DNA of 51,120 nt from Saccharofermentans sp. (GCA_016292215.1 JAEFBB010000013.1:1-51120); one strand, 5' to 3'. Positions 8,045 through 17,022 are shown, numbered from the stretch's first letter. Made by a program: numbers and translations. The notes: a model not told the origin generated them from the letters alone.

Positions 8045-9139
8045 ATGCTTAGTGTTAAACGCAGCAAAATAGCGGCTGCTTCATTGGTTCTGGCGCTCGC
8101 TCTTGCGGGATGCGCACAGAAGACAGAGACCGGGACGACTGACACTACTGACACGATAGTGACAGGTCTTACGACTACAGATACTCAGGAATCTTTAGAG
8201 ATAGTTGAGACTTCAGAGGCACAGGAATATGTGCCGTTCGAATTTAATCCGCACGCATATTCATCTATTCTTGAGGCATGCTACAGCCAGGAATACCGCG
8301 ATTCGTTCTTCAATCTTTGCGACGCTTTGCAAGAAGGCAAGACCGAGTTCGAATGTTCGAGTGAGGCAGTCTACAAGTGGTGCCTGGATCCTGTAACGCT
8401 CAATCAGCTTTATCCTGTTGCCGTCATGCAGATCTCGGCAAGCGAAGAAGGATACAGCGACGGCGTCGGCCATTTCTCTTACAAGCAACCGGTCGAGGAT
8501 TATCTCGCAAGGCAGGACGAGTTCTGTCAGGATGTCACGGACATCATGAATTCATACATCAGATCCGATTACAGCGACTTCGAGAAATGCCTCGCGCTCT
8601 ACGACTATATCGATTCCAATTACACATACGATCACGACGGCGAGATCGGCAAAACACCGGACGGTTCGGGCTATCTTTGCTACAAGCTCAAAAAGGGCAT
8701 CTGCTGCGACTTCGGGGCATGGTACGCGTATCTTCTCATGGAGTGCGGCGTGGATGCCATCGAGGTCCAAAACTGGGGCACTCCGGACAGCCTCGGCTAT
8801 CACGCATGGACTTACGTCGTTATCGACGGCCAGGGCTACCACATCGACGCGACGTGGGGCCTCAAGTCCGAATATTATACCGATAACATCGTCATGGATT
8901 ATTTCATGATGACAGATGACGACAGGGCTGAATCAGGCTATCTCGCAGAGGACCTGCAGGTACCGCTGCTCCCTTATTTCCATGCAAAGGACTGCCCCGA
9001 CTATACCTTCACCGCGAGTGACACCAGATACCGTTTGCCATATGGCTCCACGTGCGAGACGTTCGATCCCGATCTGAATGTCATCTACTATGTGCGCGGC
9101 ATTAACGGCCCGGCAGACGAGGAGTTTAAGTACGAGTAA
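8045..9139 (+). CDS. transglutaminase-like lipoprotein
   Basis: A 364-residue lipoprotein. The start at 8045 is preferred over 8012 because it follows GAAGAAGGA at a good distance and gives a clean lipoprotein signal with lipobox LAGC (C23). A Thr/Asp-rich linker (25-60) follows. The C-terminal half is a transglutaminase/protease-like fold: GICCDFGAWYAYLL supplies the nucleophile (C221 or C220), GYHAWTY gives H253 and YHIDATW gives D268, the usual Cys-His-Asp triad. Such extracellular domains act as peptidases, cross-linkers or amidases at the cell surface; the reaction here is not known. Inverted repeat GGAAGCGCT/AGCGCTTCC (7949-7997) lies in its leader, and a strong terminator follows. Confidence 0.82.
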   Translation: MLSVKRSKIAAASLVLALALAGCAQKTETGTTDTTDTIVTGLTTTDTQESLEIVETSEAQEYVPFEFNPHAYSSILEACYSQEYRDSFFNLCDALQEGKTEFECSSEAVYKWCLDPVTLNQLYPVAVMQISASEEGYSDGVGHFSYKQPVEDYLARQDEFCQDVTDIMNSYIRSDYSDFEKCLALYDYIDSNYTYDHDGEIGKTPDGSGYLCYKLKKGICCDFGAWYAYLLMECGVDAIEVQNWGTPDSLGYHAWTYVVIDGQGYHIDATWGLKSEYYTDNIVMDYFMMTDDDRAESGYLAEDLQVPLLPYFHAKDCPDYTFTASDTRYRLPYGSTCETFDPDLNVIYYVRGINGPADEEFKYE

Positions 9140-9198
9140 GGGCTCTTTGTGCGGAAAACCAGCAGAAGCAATTGCAATGATCTTGGGATATAAATATC

Positions 9199-9236
9199 AG
9201 GCGGTGCCGTTATCTGAAACAGCACCGCCTTTATTT
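9199..9236. terminator. terminator between convergent genes
   Basis: Arms AGGCGGTGC (9199-9207) and GCACCGCCT (9222-9230) are perfect over 9 bp. Plus-strand T-rich tract TTATTTG follows. It ends the transglutaminase gene and may also serve the minus-strand cell-wall gene. Confidence 0.85.
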
Positions 9237-9274
9237 GTCCTTGCAGGACTTATTCTACATCAAATGATCAATCC

Positions 9275-11455
9275 TTAATTGTCTTCCTTAGTGATCTGCC
9301 CGGAAACGTGAGGCGCAGGCATTACTTTTCTGCGGGGAGCTCTTGAGAGCTTAACAGCAATGAGCATTCCCAAAGCTCCTGCAATGAGGAGCGTGATGCC
9401 GATGAAAATCAACGGACTATCGTTCTCGCCGGTCTTCGGCACAGGAGCCGGGGTAGTGTTTGAAGGAGCCTTTGCAATGGTTATCGACGCAGTAGCCGTG
9501 CCGTCTGCAAATGTGATCTCGATGTTGTGACTGCCTGTGGAAAGCGTATCCAGATAGGCTGCCTTGATCGTCAGGATGAGACTTCCGGGGGCCTTGTCAT
9601 AGTTCTCATCACCGATGTCAGCACCATCCATTTTTGCGCTTAAAAATTTGCCATATGTCTCACTGTCACTGACACTGCACTTTACGGTAATAACGATGTC
9701 CTTTCCGCTTCCGGGTACAAAATTGTCGCCTTCTACCGTAACAGTATATACAGGGTCTTCGGCGTACGTATAAACATATTTGGTATTACCGGTGATCTCT
9801 GTATCCGTGTCAGGAGTCTTATCCCATGCACCCTGCTTATAGCTTGCAGCAGGCTTTGTTCCACAAGCCGGGATCTGGTCAGGCGCAAGCTTAAAAGAAT
9901 CTCCTTCATAACCTGAGAAGACGACCTCAATGTCATCACTTCCGCCGTTATCCCATTCGCCGTTTACAACACTGAAAGTAACCTTAATACTGATCTTATG
10001 GAGCACTGTCAGTTCGCCGTTCGAATAAGAAACGTTGTAATTGGCTGTAACGTCCTCGCCTGTGCCGTTAACTATCGTTGCTGCAGAAGGAACAAGTTTG
10101 TCACCGCTTGCCTTGATAGTTACATTGCCGAGCGAGTGGCCTGATGCAGCACCGGTAAGACTTGCATAGTCCTTGCCGGATTTGGGATCCTCCGATTCCT
10201 TGACCGTTTGGGCATCCGCTGTTACTAAAGCATTTGCTTTTTCGATTTTTACCGTGACACAGCTCTTTGCTGAGTTGCTGTGATCCTTGTCTCCGGCAGC
10301 TCTGTACCAGACATAATAGGGCTTAGCATCGGTTCCTTGAGGAATACTCTTGCTCCAACCTGTTGCAGGCGCATTTGTCGCATCATCACCTAAAGCATAC
10401 TGCATCTCGCCATCTGTAGCCTTGCCCGCTGTAACAAGATCCATTGCATTGCCGGTATAAGTGAGGGTCTTTTCCTTCGGAGCAGTCTTGACGGTAGCTG
10501 CAGGAGCATCCTTCCAGGCTGCAACAACGGTGATCACACCGTTTTTTACGTATTGGTCGTTAATATCACAACCATTACCCGGTAAAACGATCACGTCGAC
10601 GATGTCGATTCTCCAGAAACTGAAAATCTTGCCGTCGGGAGCTTCAAAGCCGCATTCCGGGAACTTATAATCTTCGCCTTCACTTACTGTTACCGGATCC
10701 ATGCTGCCTGTACCGCCATTGGGATCGAATACAAGCTTATATTTCGCGATGGGAAATTGGAGGGCTTTATAGACACATTGAACTTCCGTTGTTGAAGGCT
10801 CTAACTTCGTTATCCTATTATAATTGTCAGCAGCCATTCCGTCGGTCTCGTTGATGAAATTTCCGTTAACAGCTTTTGCAGCATCCCTGTGACCCCTTAA
10901 AAGTACTGATGTGACATCTTTCCTGATGGTAACTTTAGGTGAATCAATAGCACTGAGACCACCATCGACCGTCAATGAGCCACCCTTGATCTCTACAGCT
11001 CCGATGCAGGATACTGCAGGACCTGCCCATTCATTATACATTCTTAACTCAAGACTTCCCGAACCGGTGAAGAACAGATCGGCCATGGGATTATCGATCT
11101 TTAACACATAATCCGAAGAGCTCGCATAGCTTGTCTGGTGAACACTGCTATCGCCCTCACGTAAGATCGTCAGATCATCTGCACCGTTATAGTAAATGCA
11201 TGCGTAAAAACTATCTTTGTAGTTATATCCCTCTCCTCTGTATATGTAACCTTTAAGCGTCAGAATATGAGTCTTGGGATTGTAACTCCATTTATTACCC
11301 GATAAGTCGTTGCAATTAGTTGAGGTAACCTGTACTCCGCCGATCCAGAGAGGATACTTTTCCTCTTCTGCTGCCGATGCAAGTGCTGCAGGACAAAGTG
11401 CTGCCACCAGCAGGCATGTCAAAAGTGCTGCAAGAAGTTTGATTCTGCTCTTCAT
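9275..11455 (-). CDS. LPXTG-like cell-wall protein with InlB-type and MBG-type domains
   Basis: A 726-residue surface protein. It has a signal peptide (residues 1-29), then a region resembling carbohydrate-binding or right-handed-helix domains seen before InlB repeats (about 30-225). An InlB/Listeria-Bacteroides repeat follows (FDPNGGTGSMDPVTVSEGE, about 235-310), then a segment with KTLTYTGN and a MBG-like domain (ALVTADAQTVKE to SYSNGELTV). The C-terminus has VPKTGEN (from residue 672), a hydrophobic stretch and basic residues. This resembles a sortase signal with V for L. The tail after the hydrophobic stretch is unusually long, over 20 residues. No sortase gene is in the window. Start ATG follows AAGGGG on the minus strand. 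A surface adhesin or substrate-binding role is inference. Confidence 0.75.
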   Translation of the reverse strand: MKSRIKLLAALLTCLLVAALCPAALASAAEEEKYPLWIGGVQVTSTNCNDLSGNKWSYNPKTHILTLKGYIYRGEGYNYKDSFYACIYYNGADDLTILREGDSSVHQTSYASSSDYVLKIDNPMADLFFTGSGSLELRMYNEWAGPAVSCIGAVEIKGGSLTVDGGLSAIDSPKVTIRKDVTSVLLRGHRDAAKAVNGNFINETDGMAADNYNRITKLEPSTTEVQCVYKALQFPIAKYKLVFDPNGGTGSMDPVTVSEGEDYKFPECGFEAPDGKIFSFWRIDIVDVIVLPGNGCDINDQYVKNGVITVVAAWKDAPAATVKTAPKEKTLTYTGNAMDLVTAGKATDGEMQYALGDDATNAPATGWSKSIPQGTDAKPYYVWYRAAGDKDHSNSAKSCVTVKIEKANALVTADAQTVKESEDPKSGKDYASLTGAASGHSLGNVTIKASGDKLVPSAATIVNGTGEDVTANYNVSYSNGELTVLHKISIKVTFSVVNGEWDNGGSDDIEVVFSGYEGDSFKLAPDQIPACGTKPAASYKQGAWDKTPDTDTEITGNTKYVYTYAEDPVYTVTVEGDNFVPGSGKDIVITVKCSVSDSETYGKFLSAKMDGADIGDENYDKAPGSLILTIKAAYLDTLSTGSHNIEITFADGTATASITIAKAPSNTTPAPVPKTGENDSPLIFIGITLLIAGALGMLIAVKLSRAPRRKVMPAPHVSGQITKEDN

Positions 11456-11570
11456 AAATATGACCCCTTATGTCACGCGGCACTCCGAGACCCTCAACCA
11501 TCATGACCGCGGCTTATGCTAATAATTTTAAAGGGAATATGTTTTTATCTCAACACCTTTTTCCATTTGT

Positions 11571-11576
11571 TATAAT
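11571..11576 (+). promoter_or_regulatory. -10 box for the TTG-started lipoprotein gene
   Basis: TATAAT lies 31 bases before the TTG start at 11607, in the divergent gap 11456-11606. No convincing -35 was found at 17 bp. Confidence 0.45.
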
Positions 11577-11606
11577 TACAGAAGAGAACCTGGGGAGGGA
11601 ATCAAT

Positions 11607-13538
11607 TTGGAGCGCAAAAACACTTTCAGACGCATTGTAGCTATAGTTCTTATTTTCGCGTTCGCGTTATCAGCGACAGCGTGCTTTGGAAAGTCTGCTG
11701 TGCCCACCAAGGAAGAGGCTTTGGAACAGTGCCTGAATTCCGATCCGAACAGCAAAAAGCATTACAAGTACGGCAGAGCGGATATTCTTGAGGTCTGGGG
11801 CGACCCGGATATCGGTGATGAAGACAGCGATATTCTGGTCTGGAAATGCAGGAAAAATAAGTTTCTGATCGTGGAATTTAATCCCGACCGCCGTTATAAG
11901 ATCAGCCGCATGTACGCTTCGTACACGCAGGAGCTCACGACGCTTCTTAGGAATAAAGGGTCCATTTATGTAAGCCCAAGGGGCGCCGTCAAGACTGATT
12001 ACACCAGGTGCATCCGCATGGAGGAGTCGTGGTTTGACGAGGATGATCTGGGAAAGCTTGATCTGGGTTCAGTCATCGAGATCGAGTTTGACGGAGGCTT
12101 CATGGAGACCTTTCCGGAGCAGATCAGTCAGCCTTATTCCATCAAGATCACGGGGAAAGTGCCGGACTCCGAACAGAGAGAGCTCTACGAGGAGGCCTGG
12201 TATGTACAGGAGCGCTTCGCGTCCGACCAGAGAGTCGTTGCCGATATTTACATTGATGAGAAGCCTGAGCTTAAGGCGGCGGCCTTCTACGGCATCTGCT
12301 TTGATGATCTGGCAAACCACGCATATATTCAGGCACTCTACGGCTACGATTATTACTACAGCCAGACGGCAGGGATCCTGGGATCGCCTGTTTATGTCGG
12401 ATTCGAGAACGTCTCAAGACCATCACTGGCTTTCTGGTATTTCGAAGAGAACTTAAGAGGTGTTCCTGAGAGGAATATCATGATGCTCCATTTCAATGAG
12501 GAAGACCAGCAGTACTATGTAATGGACGAAGCAGTTCTGGATACTGACATGAACACGATCACGGCTTCCATCGAAGAGGGCGGCGTGTATGTCCTGGTCG
12601 ATGCATACCAGTGGTTAAGGGCAATGGGCAAAGATGCCTCAGATTACAAGTATGATTTTGACCCGACGGCCTTTGATTCGGACTGGGAGCGCGAGTGCAA
12701 TACCGGCAGTATCATGGATCTTGCCGACAAGAAGTGGGCATTGGCGAATGCGCCCGATTTCCGTGTGTCTACACGTGAAGAACTGGCATCAGCCGTCTAC
12801 TATATAAACGCTTTCTCGGATACAAGGACTTATTATTCGATCACGCTCGAGAACGATATCGATCTGACGGGCTATGACTGGGCGCCGTGCGGCTGGTACG
12901 GCAAATCGGGTGATTGCCCTTTCATCGGCACTATCGACGGCCAGGGTCATACGATCAACGGAATGCATATCGATGGCGGCTATTTTGACGCCGGCTTCTT
13001 AGGCTGGGGATACGAGATCGTGATGAAGGATATCACATTTACAAACGCGTTTGTCGCCGGCAGCGGATGTGTGGGCATCGCAGGCGGCGAGATCTACGGC
13101 ACACATATCTGGGAGAATGTTCACGTCCAGGGCGAAGTGGTCGGCGGCGAGACTGATTACGGCTCGATCATCGGCAGAGAAGGCGGCACATCCTTCAGAA
13201 GCTGCACATTTGATGTTATCGCTAACGGCAAGCCTTTCAATTATTACTCTTACAAGAAAATGATCGATGCCGAGACGCCCGTGACAGAGACATTTACGCT
13301 CACTTTGAACAGCGACTATACCATTACCCGTGACGATCATCCGGGCTTCAGAAATCTTGCATGGCACGTCGAACACAACGGCGTGCAGATCCTCGAGCGC
13401 CTTACCGATGACGAGACCACTCTCGATACGGACCTTCAGTGGTACGACGGCAGCACAGGCACCTTCAGGATCTATCTCGTTGCGTACATCGACGACTACT
13501 ATATAAGGGTCAGCAATATTATCGAATACTCGAAATGA
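11607..13538 (+). CDS. lipoprotein with C-terminal beta-helix-like (GLUG-type) region
   Basis: A 643-residue lipoprotein. It starts with TTG at 11607; GGGGAGGGA at 11592-11600 is an ideal ribosome-binding site and no ATG is better placed. The signal peptide ends in a lipobox-like ATAC (C26). Residues about 30-370 form an unrecognised, acidic, Tyr-rich domain. Residues about 400-540 read as a short beta-helix of the kind found in GLUG/adhesin proteins: ITLENDIDLTGYDWAPCG, FIGTIDGQGHTINGMHIDGG, AGFLGWG, GSIIGREGG. A final segment of about 90 residues looks like an immunoglobulin-type strand set. Likely surface exposed; ligand unknown. Small imperfect repeats of ATGAGTTCGAAA directly follow the stop codon. 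Confidence 0.75.
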   Translation: MERKNTFRRIVAIVLIFAFALSATACFGKSAVPTKEEALEQCLNSDPNSKKHYKYGRADILEVWGDPDIGDEDSDILVWKCRKNKFLIVEFNPDRRYKISRMYASYTQELTTLLRNKGSIYVSPRGAVKTDYTRCIRMEESWFDEDDLGKLDLGSVIEIEFDGGFMETFPEQISQPYSIKITGKVPDSEQRELYEEAWYVQERFASDQRVVADIYIDEKPELKAAAFYGICFDDLANHAYIQALYGYDYYYSQTAGILGSPVYVGFENVSRPSLAFWYFEENLRGVPERNIMMLHFNEEDQQYYVMDEAVLDTDMNTITASIEEGGVYVLVDAYQWLRAMGKDASDYKYDFDPTAFDSDWERECNTGSIMDLADKKWALANAPDFRVSTREELASAVYYINAFSDTRTYYSITLENDIDLTGYDWAPCGWYGKSGDCPFIGTIDGQGHTINGMHIDGGYFDAGFLGWGYEIVMKDITFTNAFVAGSGCVGIAGGEIYGTHIWENVHVQGEVVGGETDYGSIIGREGGTSFRSCTFDVIANGKPFNYYSYKKMIDAETPVTETFTLTLNSDYTITRDDHPGFRNLAWHVEHNGVQILERLTDDETTLDTDLQWYDGSTGTFRIYLVAYIDDYYIRVSNIIEYSK

Positions 13539-13664
13539 GTTCGAAAATGAGTTCGAAATGAGTTTGAGATCAGACCCATTAATGTCACGTGCGTTGTAAT
13601 AAAATAATGATGTGCAAGGCTTGCCTTGCGCACTTAGTCGCGCGGGATTGGAGATTTATAAAGC

Positions 13665-14135
13665 ATGCTTCCTTTTGAAGAGACAGTAGCATCAACGGAT
13701 AATTCTTTTCTTGTGATCACGTTGGCGGTCGTCATTGCGGCCCTTTTGGTATTGCTGGTATTTGTGGCATTCCGCCTCCGGAGGCAGCAGTACAGCATCT
13801 ACAGGCAGGAGAGGATCAAGCGTGAGATCGCACAGAGACGAAGGATAAGAGTGTCCGATAAGAATGAAGTTTTCGAGCGCGATAACTACACATGCCAGAT
13901 ATGCGGCATCTCAAGAGATTTTTTAGACAGCCTGTGCGAAGGATTGGGCGATTATCTTCTGCTCGAGGCAGACCACATCAGGTCAGTATCGCAGGGCGGC
14001 ACAGGCAGGGATATCGATAACCTTCAGTGTCTCTGCTGGCGCTGCAACCGCAAGAAGGGCGGCAGGAGGACCAACGAAGAAGTCAGGGACATGATCGATT
14101 ACGGCATCGATTATCTTGATCAGGAAGACTGGTAA
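13665..14135 (+). CDS. membrane-anchored HNH endonuclease domain protein
   Basis: A 156-residue protein with one transmembrane helix (residues about 15-37), then a strongly basic stretch (FRLRRQQYSIYRQERIKRE), then an HNH domain. The zinc pairs are C77/C80 (CQIC) and C124/C127 (CLCWRCN). The catalytic core is DH103-104 with N119 and N128. The basic flank after the helix predicts the nuclease faces the cytoplasm. HNH domains cut DNA or RNA; a membrane-tethered one may act on incoming DNA or in defence, but this is inference. It stands alone, with a hairpin GCAAGGC/GCCTTGC in its leader (about 13616-13631). GGAG lies 12 bases before the ATG, slightly long. Confidence 0.75.
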   Translation: MLPFEETVASTDNSFLVITLAVVIAALLVLLVFVAFRLRRQQYSIYRQERIKREIAQRRRIRVSDKNEVFERDNYTCQICGISRDFLDSLCEGLGDYLLLEADHIRSVSQGGTGRDIDNLQCLCWRCNRKKGGRRTNEEVRDMIDYGIDYLDQEDW

Positions 14136-14258
14136 ATCTTAGTAAGATTCGTTCTGCAAAGGCACTCAAAATCCCGTGCCCGGATAAGGGCTTTGCAGCT
14201 GCAACATTTTCGCCGCCGCGGATGTATTAATGGTATAAAGCGACGGAGGAAAAACTTT

Positions 14259-14759
14259 ATGTTTACGAATATATATACCGGCGGAAGAAGACTTGCAAAG
14301 CGCATGATCACTGTGATCCTCGCTGCAAGCTGCATATTATCTTTATGCGCGTGCGGCAGCGCATCTTCCGGCAGCCCGAACGTTATAACTGACCAGGACA
14401 AGATCCATAAGCAGATCGTTAAGATGCTCGATTATGATATCGATGCCGAATACATAGAAGAAGCTGAGATGACCGGGAGCAAATCCGTTGATTCGTACGG
14501 CAAGGTCAAGATCCTCGTAAAGGAAGGCAAAGAAGAAGATCTTACCAGGCTGCTCCAAGATCATCTGGGCAGCGGAATGGATCAGGACGTCTCCCATATC
14601 CCCGGATATCAGGGCCATCAGTACGCGGAAGAGTTAAAGCAGATGAGCGATATATGGCATTACGTGACATTCAAGGAAGGCACTATTGCCAAATCCATAG
14701 ACATCAATCTATATGTTGCCAAAGACGGCGATAATACTTATCTGTATATCTTCGGATAA
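14259..14759 (+). CDS. small lipoprotein of unknown function
   Basis: A 166-residue lipoprotein. Start 14259 is chosen because GGAGGA (14245-14250) lies 8 bases upstream; an in-frame ATG at 14304 lacks such a site. Residues 1-31 form a long signal peptide (MFTNIYTGGRRLAKRMITVILAASC...) with lipobox-like LCAC. The mature part is an acidic alpha/beta domain (DYDIDAEYIEEAEMTGSKSVDSYGKVKILV ... YVAKDGDNTYLYIFG). No family was recognised. It is one of several single-gene lipoproteins in this window. Confidence 0.65.
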   Translation: MFTNIYTGGRRLAKRMITVILAASCILSLCACGSASSGSPNVITDQDKIHKQIVKMLDYDIDAEYIEEAEMTGSKSVDSYGKVKILVKEGKEEDLTRLLQDHLGSGMDQDVSHIPGYQGHQYAEELKQMSDIWHYVTFKEGTIAKSIDINLYVAKDGDNTYLYIFG

Positions 14760-14793
14760 GCAAGATTGGCCGCATAACCGAACCCCTAACACT

Positions 14794-14831
14794 CCCCCGT
14801 TTGATATAATTGATTTACATTCAAACGGGGG
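14794..14831 (+). promoter_or_regulatory. perfect inverted repeat flanking TATAAT
   Basis: Arms CCCCCGTTTGA (14794-14804) and TCAAACGGGGG (14821-14831) are perfect over 11 bp. TATAAT (14805-14810) immediately follows the left arm. The right arm also supplies the ribosome-binding G-run for the gene at 14840. No -35 is visible. An operator occluding the -10 box is the simplest reading. Confidence 0.6.
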
Positions 14832-14839
14832 ATATTTTT

Positions 14840-15619
14840 ATGGAAAAACCGGAGTTGTTTCCTAAGCAGTTAAAGCCTTACCTTCATCTTATGGACGAAG
14901 GCCACATGGCCACAGGCTACATCGTTGAAGGCGATGAGAAGGTGTGCGTCATCGACACCATGAACGGGTTTACGGACATCAAGAGTTACATCAGAAAGTT
15001 CACTGACAAGCCCATTGTTGTAGTTAATACGCACGGTCATCCGGATCACATTTTCGGTAATGTTTATTTTGATGAGGCATATCTTCATCCTAAGGATCTT
15101 GAGCTCGCTGAGTCATTTGTTACGAGTCCTGATTTTGCAGCTGCATGCGAGAAATACGGCCTTGTTATGCCGCCTTTTAAGCCGATCAGGGAAGGCGATG
15201 TTATCGATCTCGGAGGCAAGACTTTGGAGGTCTATGAGCTGCCCGGACACACTGCCGGCGGCATCGTTCTCCTGCTCAAGGAAGACCGCATTCTCTTCAC
15301 CGGTGATGCGATCAATCACCATCTTTGGATGATGCTCGACGGCTGCTCACCGATGGCAGATCTCATCAAGAGCCTGGACCGCATCATGTTCCTCGAAGAG
15401 AAAGCAGACTTCATTTTGCACGGTCACGCGAGAGACTTTGACGACATCTCTCTTATCAGATGCATGCGTCAGGGCGCTGTCGAGATCTGTGAGGGCAGGA
15501 CTGCTGATGACCAGCCTTATAACTGGTTCGGAGGCGTTGCGAAGCAGCATCTTTTCGCGCTTGAGGAAGGCAAGAACTACAGCCAGTACGAGAACAGCCT
15601 GATCGTATATAACCCGTGA
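14840..15619 (+). CDS. metallo-beta-lactamase-fold hydrolase
   Basis: A 259-residue cytoplasmic MBL-fold enzyme. The start at 14840 uses the GGGGG tract of the upstream palindrome as ribosome-binding site and is preferred to a TTG at 14810. The metal motif THGHPDH is at residues 64-70. Further ligands are in ELPGHTAGG (His), LFTGDAINHH (Asp) and ILHGHARDF (His). This is the glyoxalase-II-like/MBL layout with a dinuclear metal site. Substrate is unknown; thioester or lactone hydrolysis would be typical. It has no signal peptide. The convergent minus-strand zinc-ribbon gene follows. Confidence 0.82.
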   Translation: MEKPELFPKQLKPYLHLMDEGHMATGYIVEGDEKVCVIDTMNGFTDIKSYIRKFTDKPIVVVNTHGHPDHIFGNVYFDEAYLHPKDLELAESFVTSPDFAAACEKYGLVMPPFKPIREGDVIDLGGKTLEVYELPGHTAGGIVLLLKEDRILFTGDAINHHLWMMLDGCSPMADLIKSLDRIMFLEEKADFILHGHARDFDDISLIRCMRQGAVEICEGRTADDQPYNWFGGVAKQHLFALEEGKNYSQYENSLIVYNP

Positions 15620-15643
15620 TCACAGCTGCCGATATGCAAAAAT

Positions 15644-15672
15644 AAGGGGCCGTCTCTTACCTGAGGCAGCCT
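15644..15672. terminator. hairpin between convergent genes
   Basis: GGCCGTCTC and GAGGCAGCC pair with one mismatch and one G-T pair. On the minus strand the stem is followed by a T-rich tract, so it best serves the 130-residue zinc-ribbon gene. Confidence 0.5.
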
Positions 15673-15698
15673 CTTGTAATATGCTTTTTGCGCGCTGA

Positions 15699-16091
15699 TT
15701 AGAAGTTCTCTTCGACGGTTTCTTCTTCTTTTTTAGCGATCTCGAAAGTCGGATAAAACTTAACTGCCATACCGCAGTACATGCACCTTCCGAGCATAGG
15801 AGTCTCGGACAATTCCTTAACCATTTTGCCGCATCTGGGGCAGGGTTTTGCCGAAGCCGGATTGCCGATCTTCGCAAGCTTTGCGTCCGTCAGTTCAACT
15901 ACTTTCGCGTTAATGAGCTCCGGGTCAACACCCTGCTCAACCATCGCCTCGAACAAGGCCTGCAGCATGATCTCATGCTTTGCGATCGTGCAGCCGATCC
16001 CGCCCATCTTAATATTGGCATCGGCCATCATGTCGGCGCTGTTATTGGTGCCCATCGCCTTGATTGCTGAATACATGTCATTCTTAGCCAT
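15699..16091 (-). CDS. zinc-ribbon protein of unknown function
   Basis: A 130-residue protein. The start is placed at 16091, where GGGAGA precedes the ATG; an upstream in-frame ATG at 16142 lacks a site and overlaps the promoter. The N-terminal 80 residues are helical (MAKNDMYSAIKAMGTNNSADMMADAN...). The C-terminal part has CPRC and CMYC pairs, a rubredoxin-knuckle zinc ribbon, then an acidic tail KKEEETVEENF. No enzyme motif. A minus-strand extended -10, TGCTACAAT (box at 16141-16146), lies about 50 bases upstream. Confidence 0.6.
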   Translation of the reverse strand: MAKNDMYSAIKAMGTNNSADMMADANIKMGGIGCTIAKHEIMLQALFEAMVEQGVDPELINAKVVELTDAKLAKIGNPASAKPCPRCGKMVKELSETPMLGRCMYCGMAVKFYPTFEIAKKEEETVEENF

Positions 16092-16140
16092 AAAATCTCT
16101 CCCTTCAGTTATTCCGTCTGATGTGAAAAGCACCATAACC

Positions 16141-16146
16141 ATTGTA
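16141..16146 (-). promoter_or_regulatory. extended -10 box of zinc-ribbon gene
   Basis: On the minus strand the sequence reads TGCTACAAT, an extended -10. It faces the gene starting at 16091. Confidence 0.5.
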
Positions 16147-16196
16147 GCACATGGAGAGTGCGGCAGTCTTTGCCCAAGTCCTGCCTTCCCAAATGC

Positions 16197-16226
16197 TTGC
16201 CCTGCGCGCGCACAAAAGTATAAAAT
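16197..16226 (+). promoter_or_regulatory. promoter of the DUF4261-like gene
   Basis: TTGCCC (16197-16202), 16-bp spacer, TATAAA (16219-16224), then GGGAGGA before the ATG at 16255. Confidence 0.5.
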
Positions 16227-16254
16227 GTAATCACATGAATCCAGGGAGGATAGG

Positions 16255-17004
16255 ATGATGAAAAGAGAATACTATGAAGATATCGGTTACAAGCCGGTTT
16301 TGTTTTATGTGATCTTCGGTGTGTCCGCAGACCAGCTCCAGGTCTCGCGCGAAAAGCACAAGGTCGACGGGTTCCCGGAAGGCCTCGACATCGCATCGTT
16401 ATCACGCCCCGAGCACTCTGATTATATCGACGGCATCATGGGCGGCGAGATTGGAAACATCCTCAAAAACGAAGACAGCGCGCTCTATGAGAAGTGCCTC
16501 AAGACCCAAAAGTGCGTCATCATCAAGGGCAGCATCGCTAAGGACGACACGCTCGATTACATGCGCAATGTCATCGGCATTATCAAGGCGTTTTTCGATC
16601 AGGGTGCAGCAGGTGTTCTGGACCTTCTGACATTCTCTTTGTATTCGCCCGAGAAGTGGACCGAGAGATTCTTTGACCAGGACGTCAACGCGCAGAATCA
16701 CGTAATGATCCTCTTTTCAAAGGAAGAGAACGGCGTCTGGATCCACACCAGAGGCATGGCCGAGTTCGGCAGACCCGACTACGGCATCAGCAACGTGCCC
16801 GATGACAAGCTCGAGGACTACAAGCAGGTCATCGACCAGATGGTCTTCTACGGCGGCCAGGGCATCGTTTTCAAGGGCCGCGCGAAGCTCCACACCTTCA
16901 ACGGCAAGACCTTTGTCGTCACGACCGAGTTCGTCGATGACTTCGATAACGACGACTACAACAACGCGTACTACAAGGTAGAGGTTGTGGAAGAGGTCAA
17001 GTGA
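16255..17004 (+). CDS. DUF4261-like protein
   Basis: A 249-residue cytoplasmic protein without signal peptide or membrane segment. The first ATG of the ATGATG pair follows GGGAGGA. Residues 1-110 are an alpha/beta region of unknown type. The C-terminal half contains GVWIHTRGMAEFGRPDYGI and YGGQGIVFKGRAKL, which resemble the conserved block of DUF4261-type proteins (T-x-GM-x-x-FG-x-x-E/D). The family has no known activity and is often found with immunity proteins of polymorphic toxin loci, but no toxin gene is adjacent here. Family call is tentative. A strong terminator follows and then a TGTACA repeat region. Confidence 0.5.
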   Translation: MMKREYYEDIGYKPVLFYVIFGVSADQLQVSREKHKVDGFPEGLDIASLSRPEHSDYIDGIMGGEIGNILKNEDSALYEKCLKTQKCVIIKGSIAKDDTLDYMRNVIGIIKAFFDQGAAGVLDLLTFSLYSPEKWTERFFDQDVNAQNHVMILFSKEENGVWIHTRGMAEFGRPDYGISNVPDDKLEDYKQVIDQMVFYGGQGIVFKGRAKLHTFNGKTFVVTTEFVDDFDNDDYNNAYYKVEVVEEVK

Positions 17005-17022
17005 TCTGTGACTGATCTTATG

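Noticed and set aside
8377..8886. Overlapping frame inside the transglutaminase gene
   Set aside because: Basic low-complexity product without ribosome-binding site; the other frame has the complete Cys-His-Asp triad.
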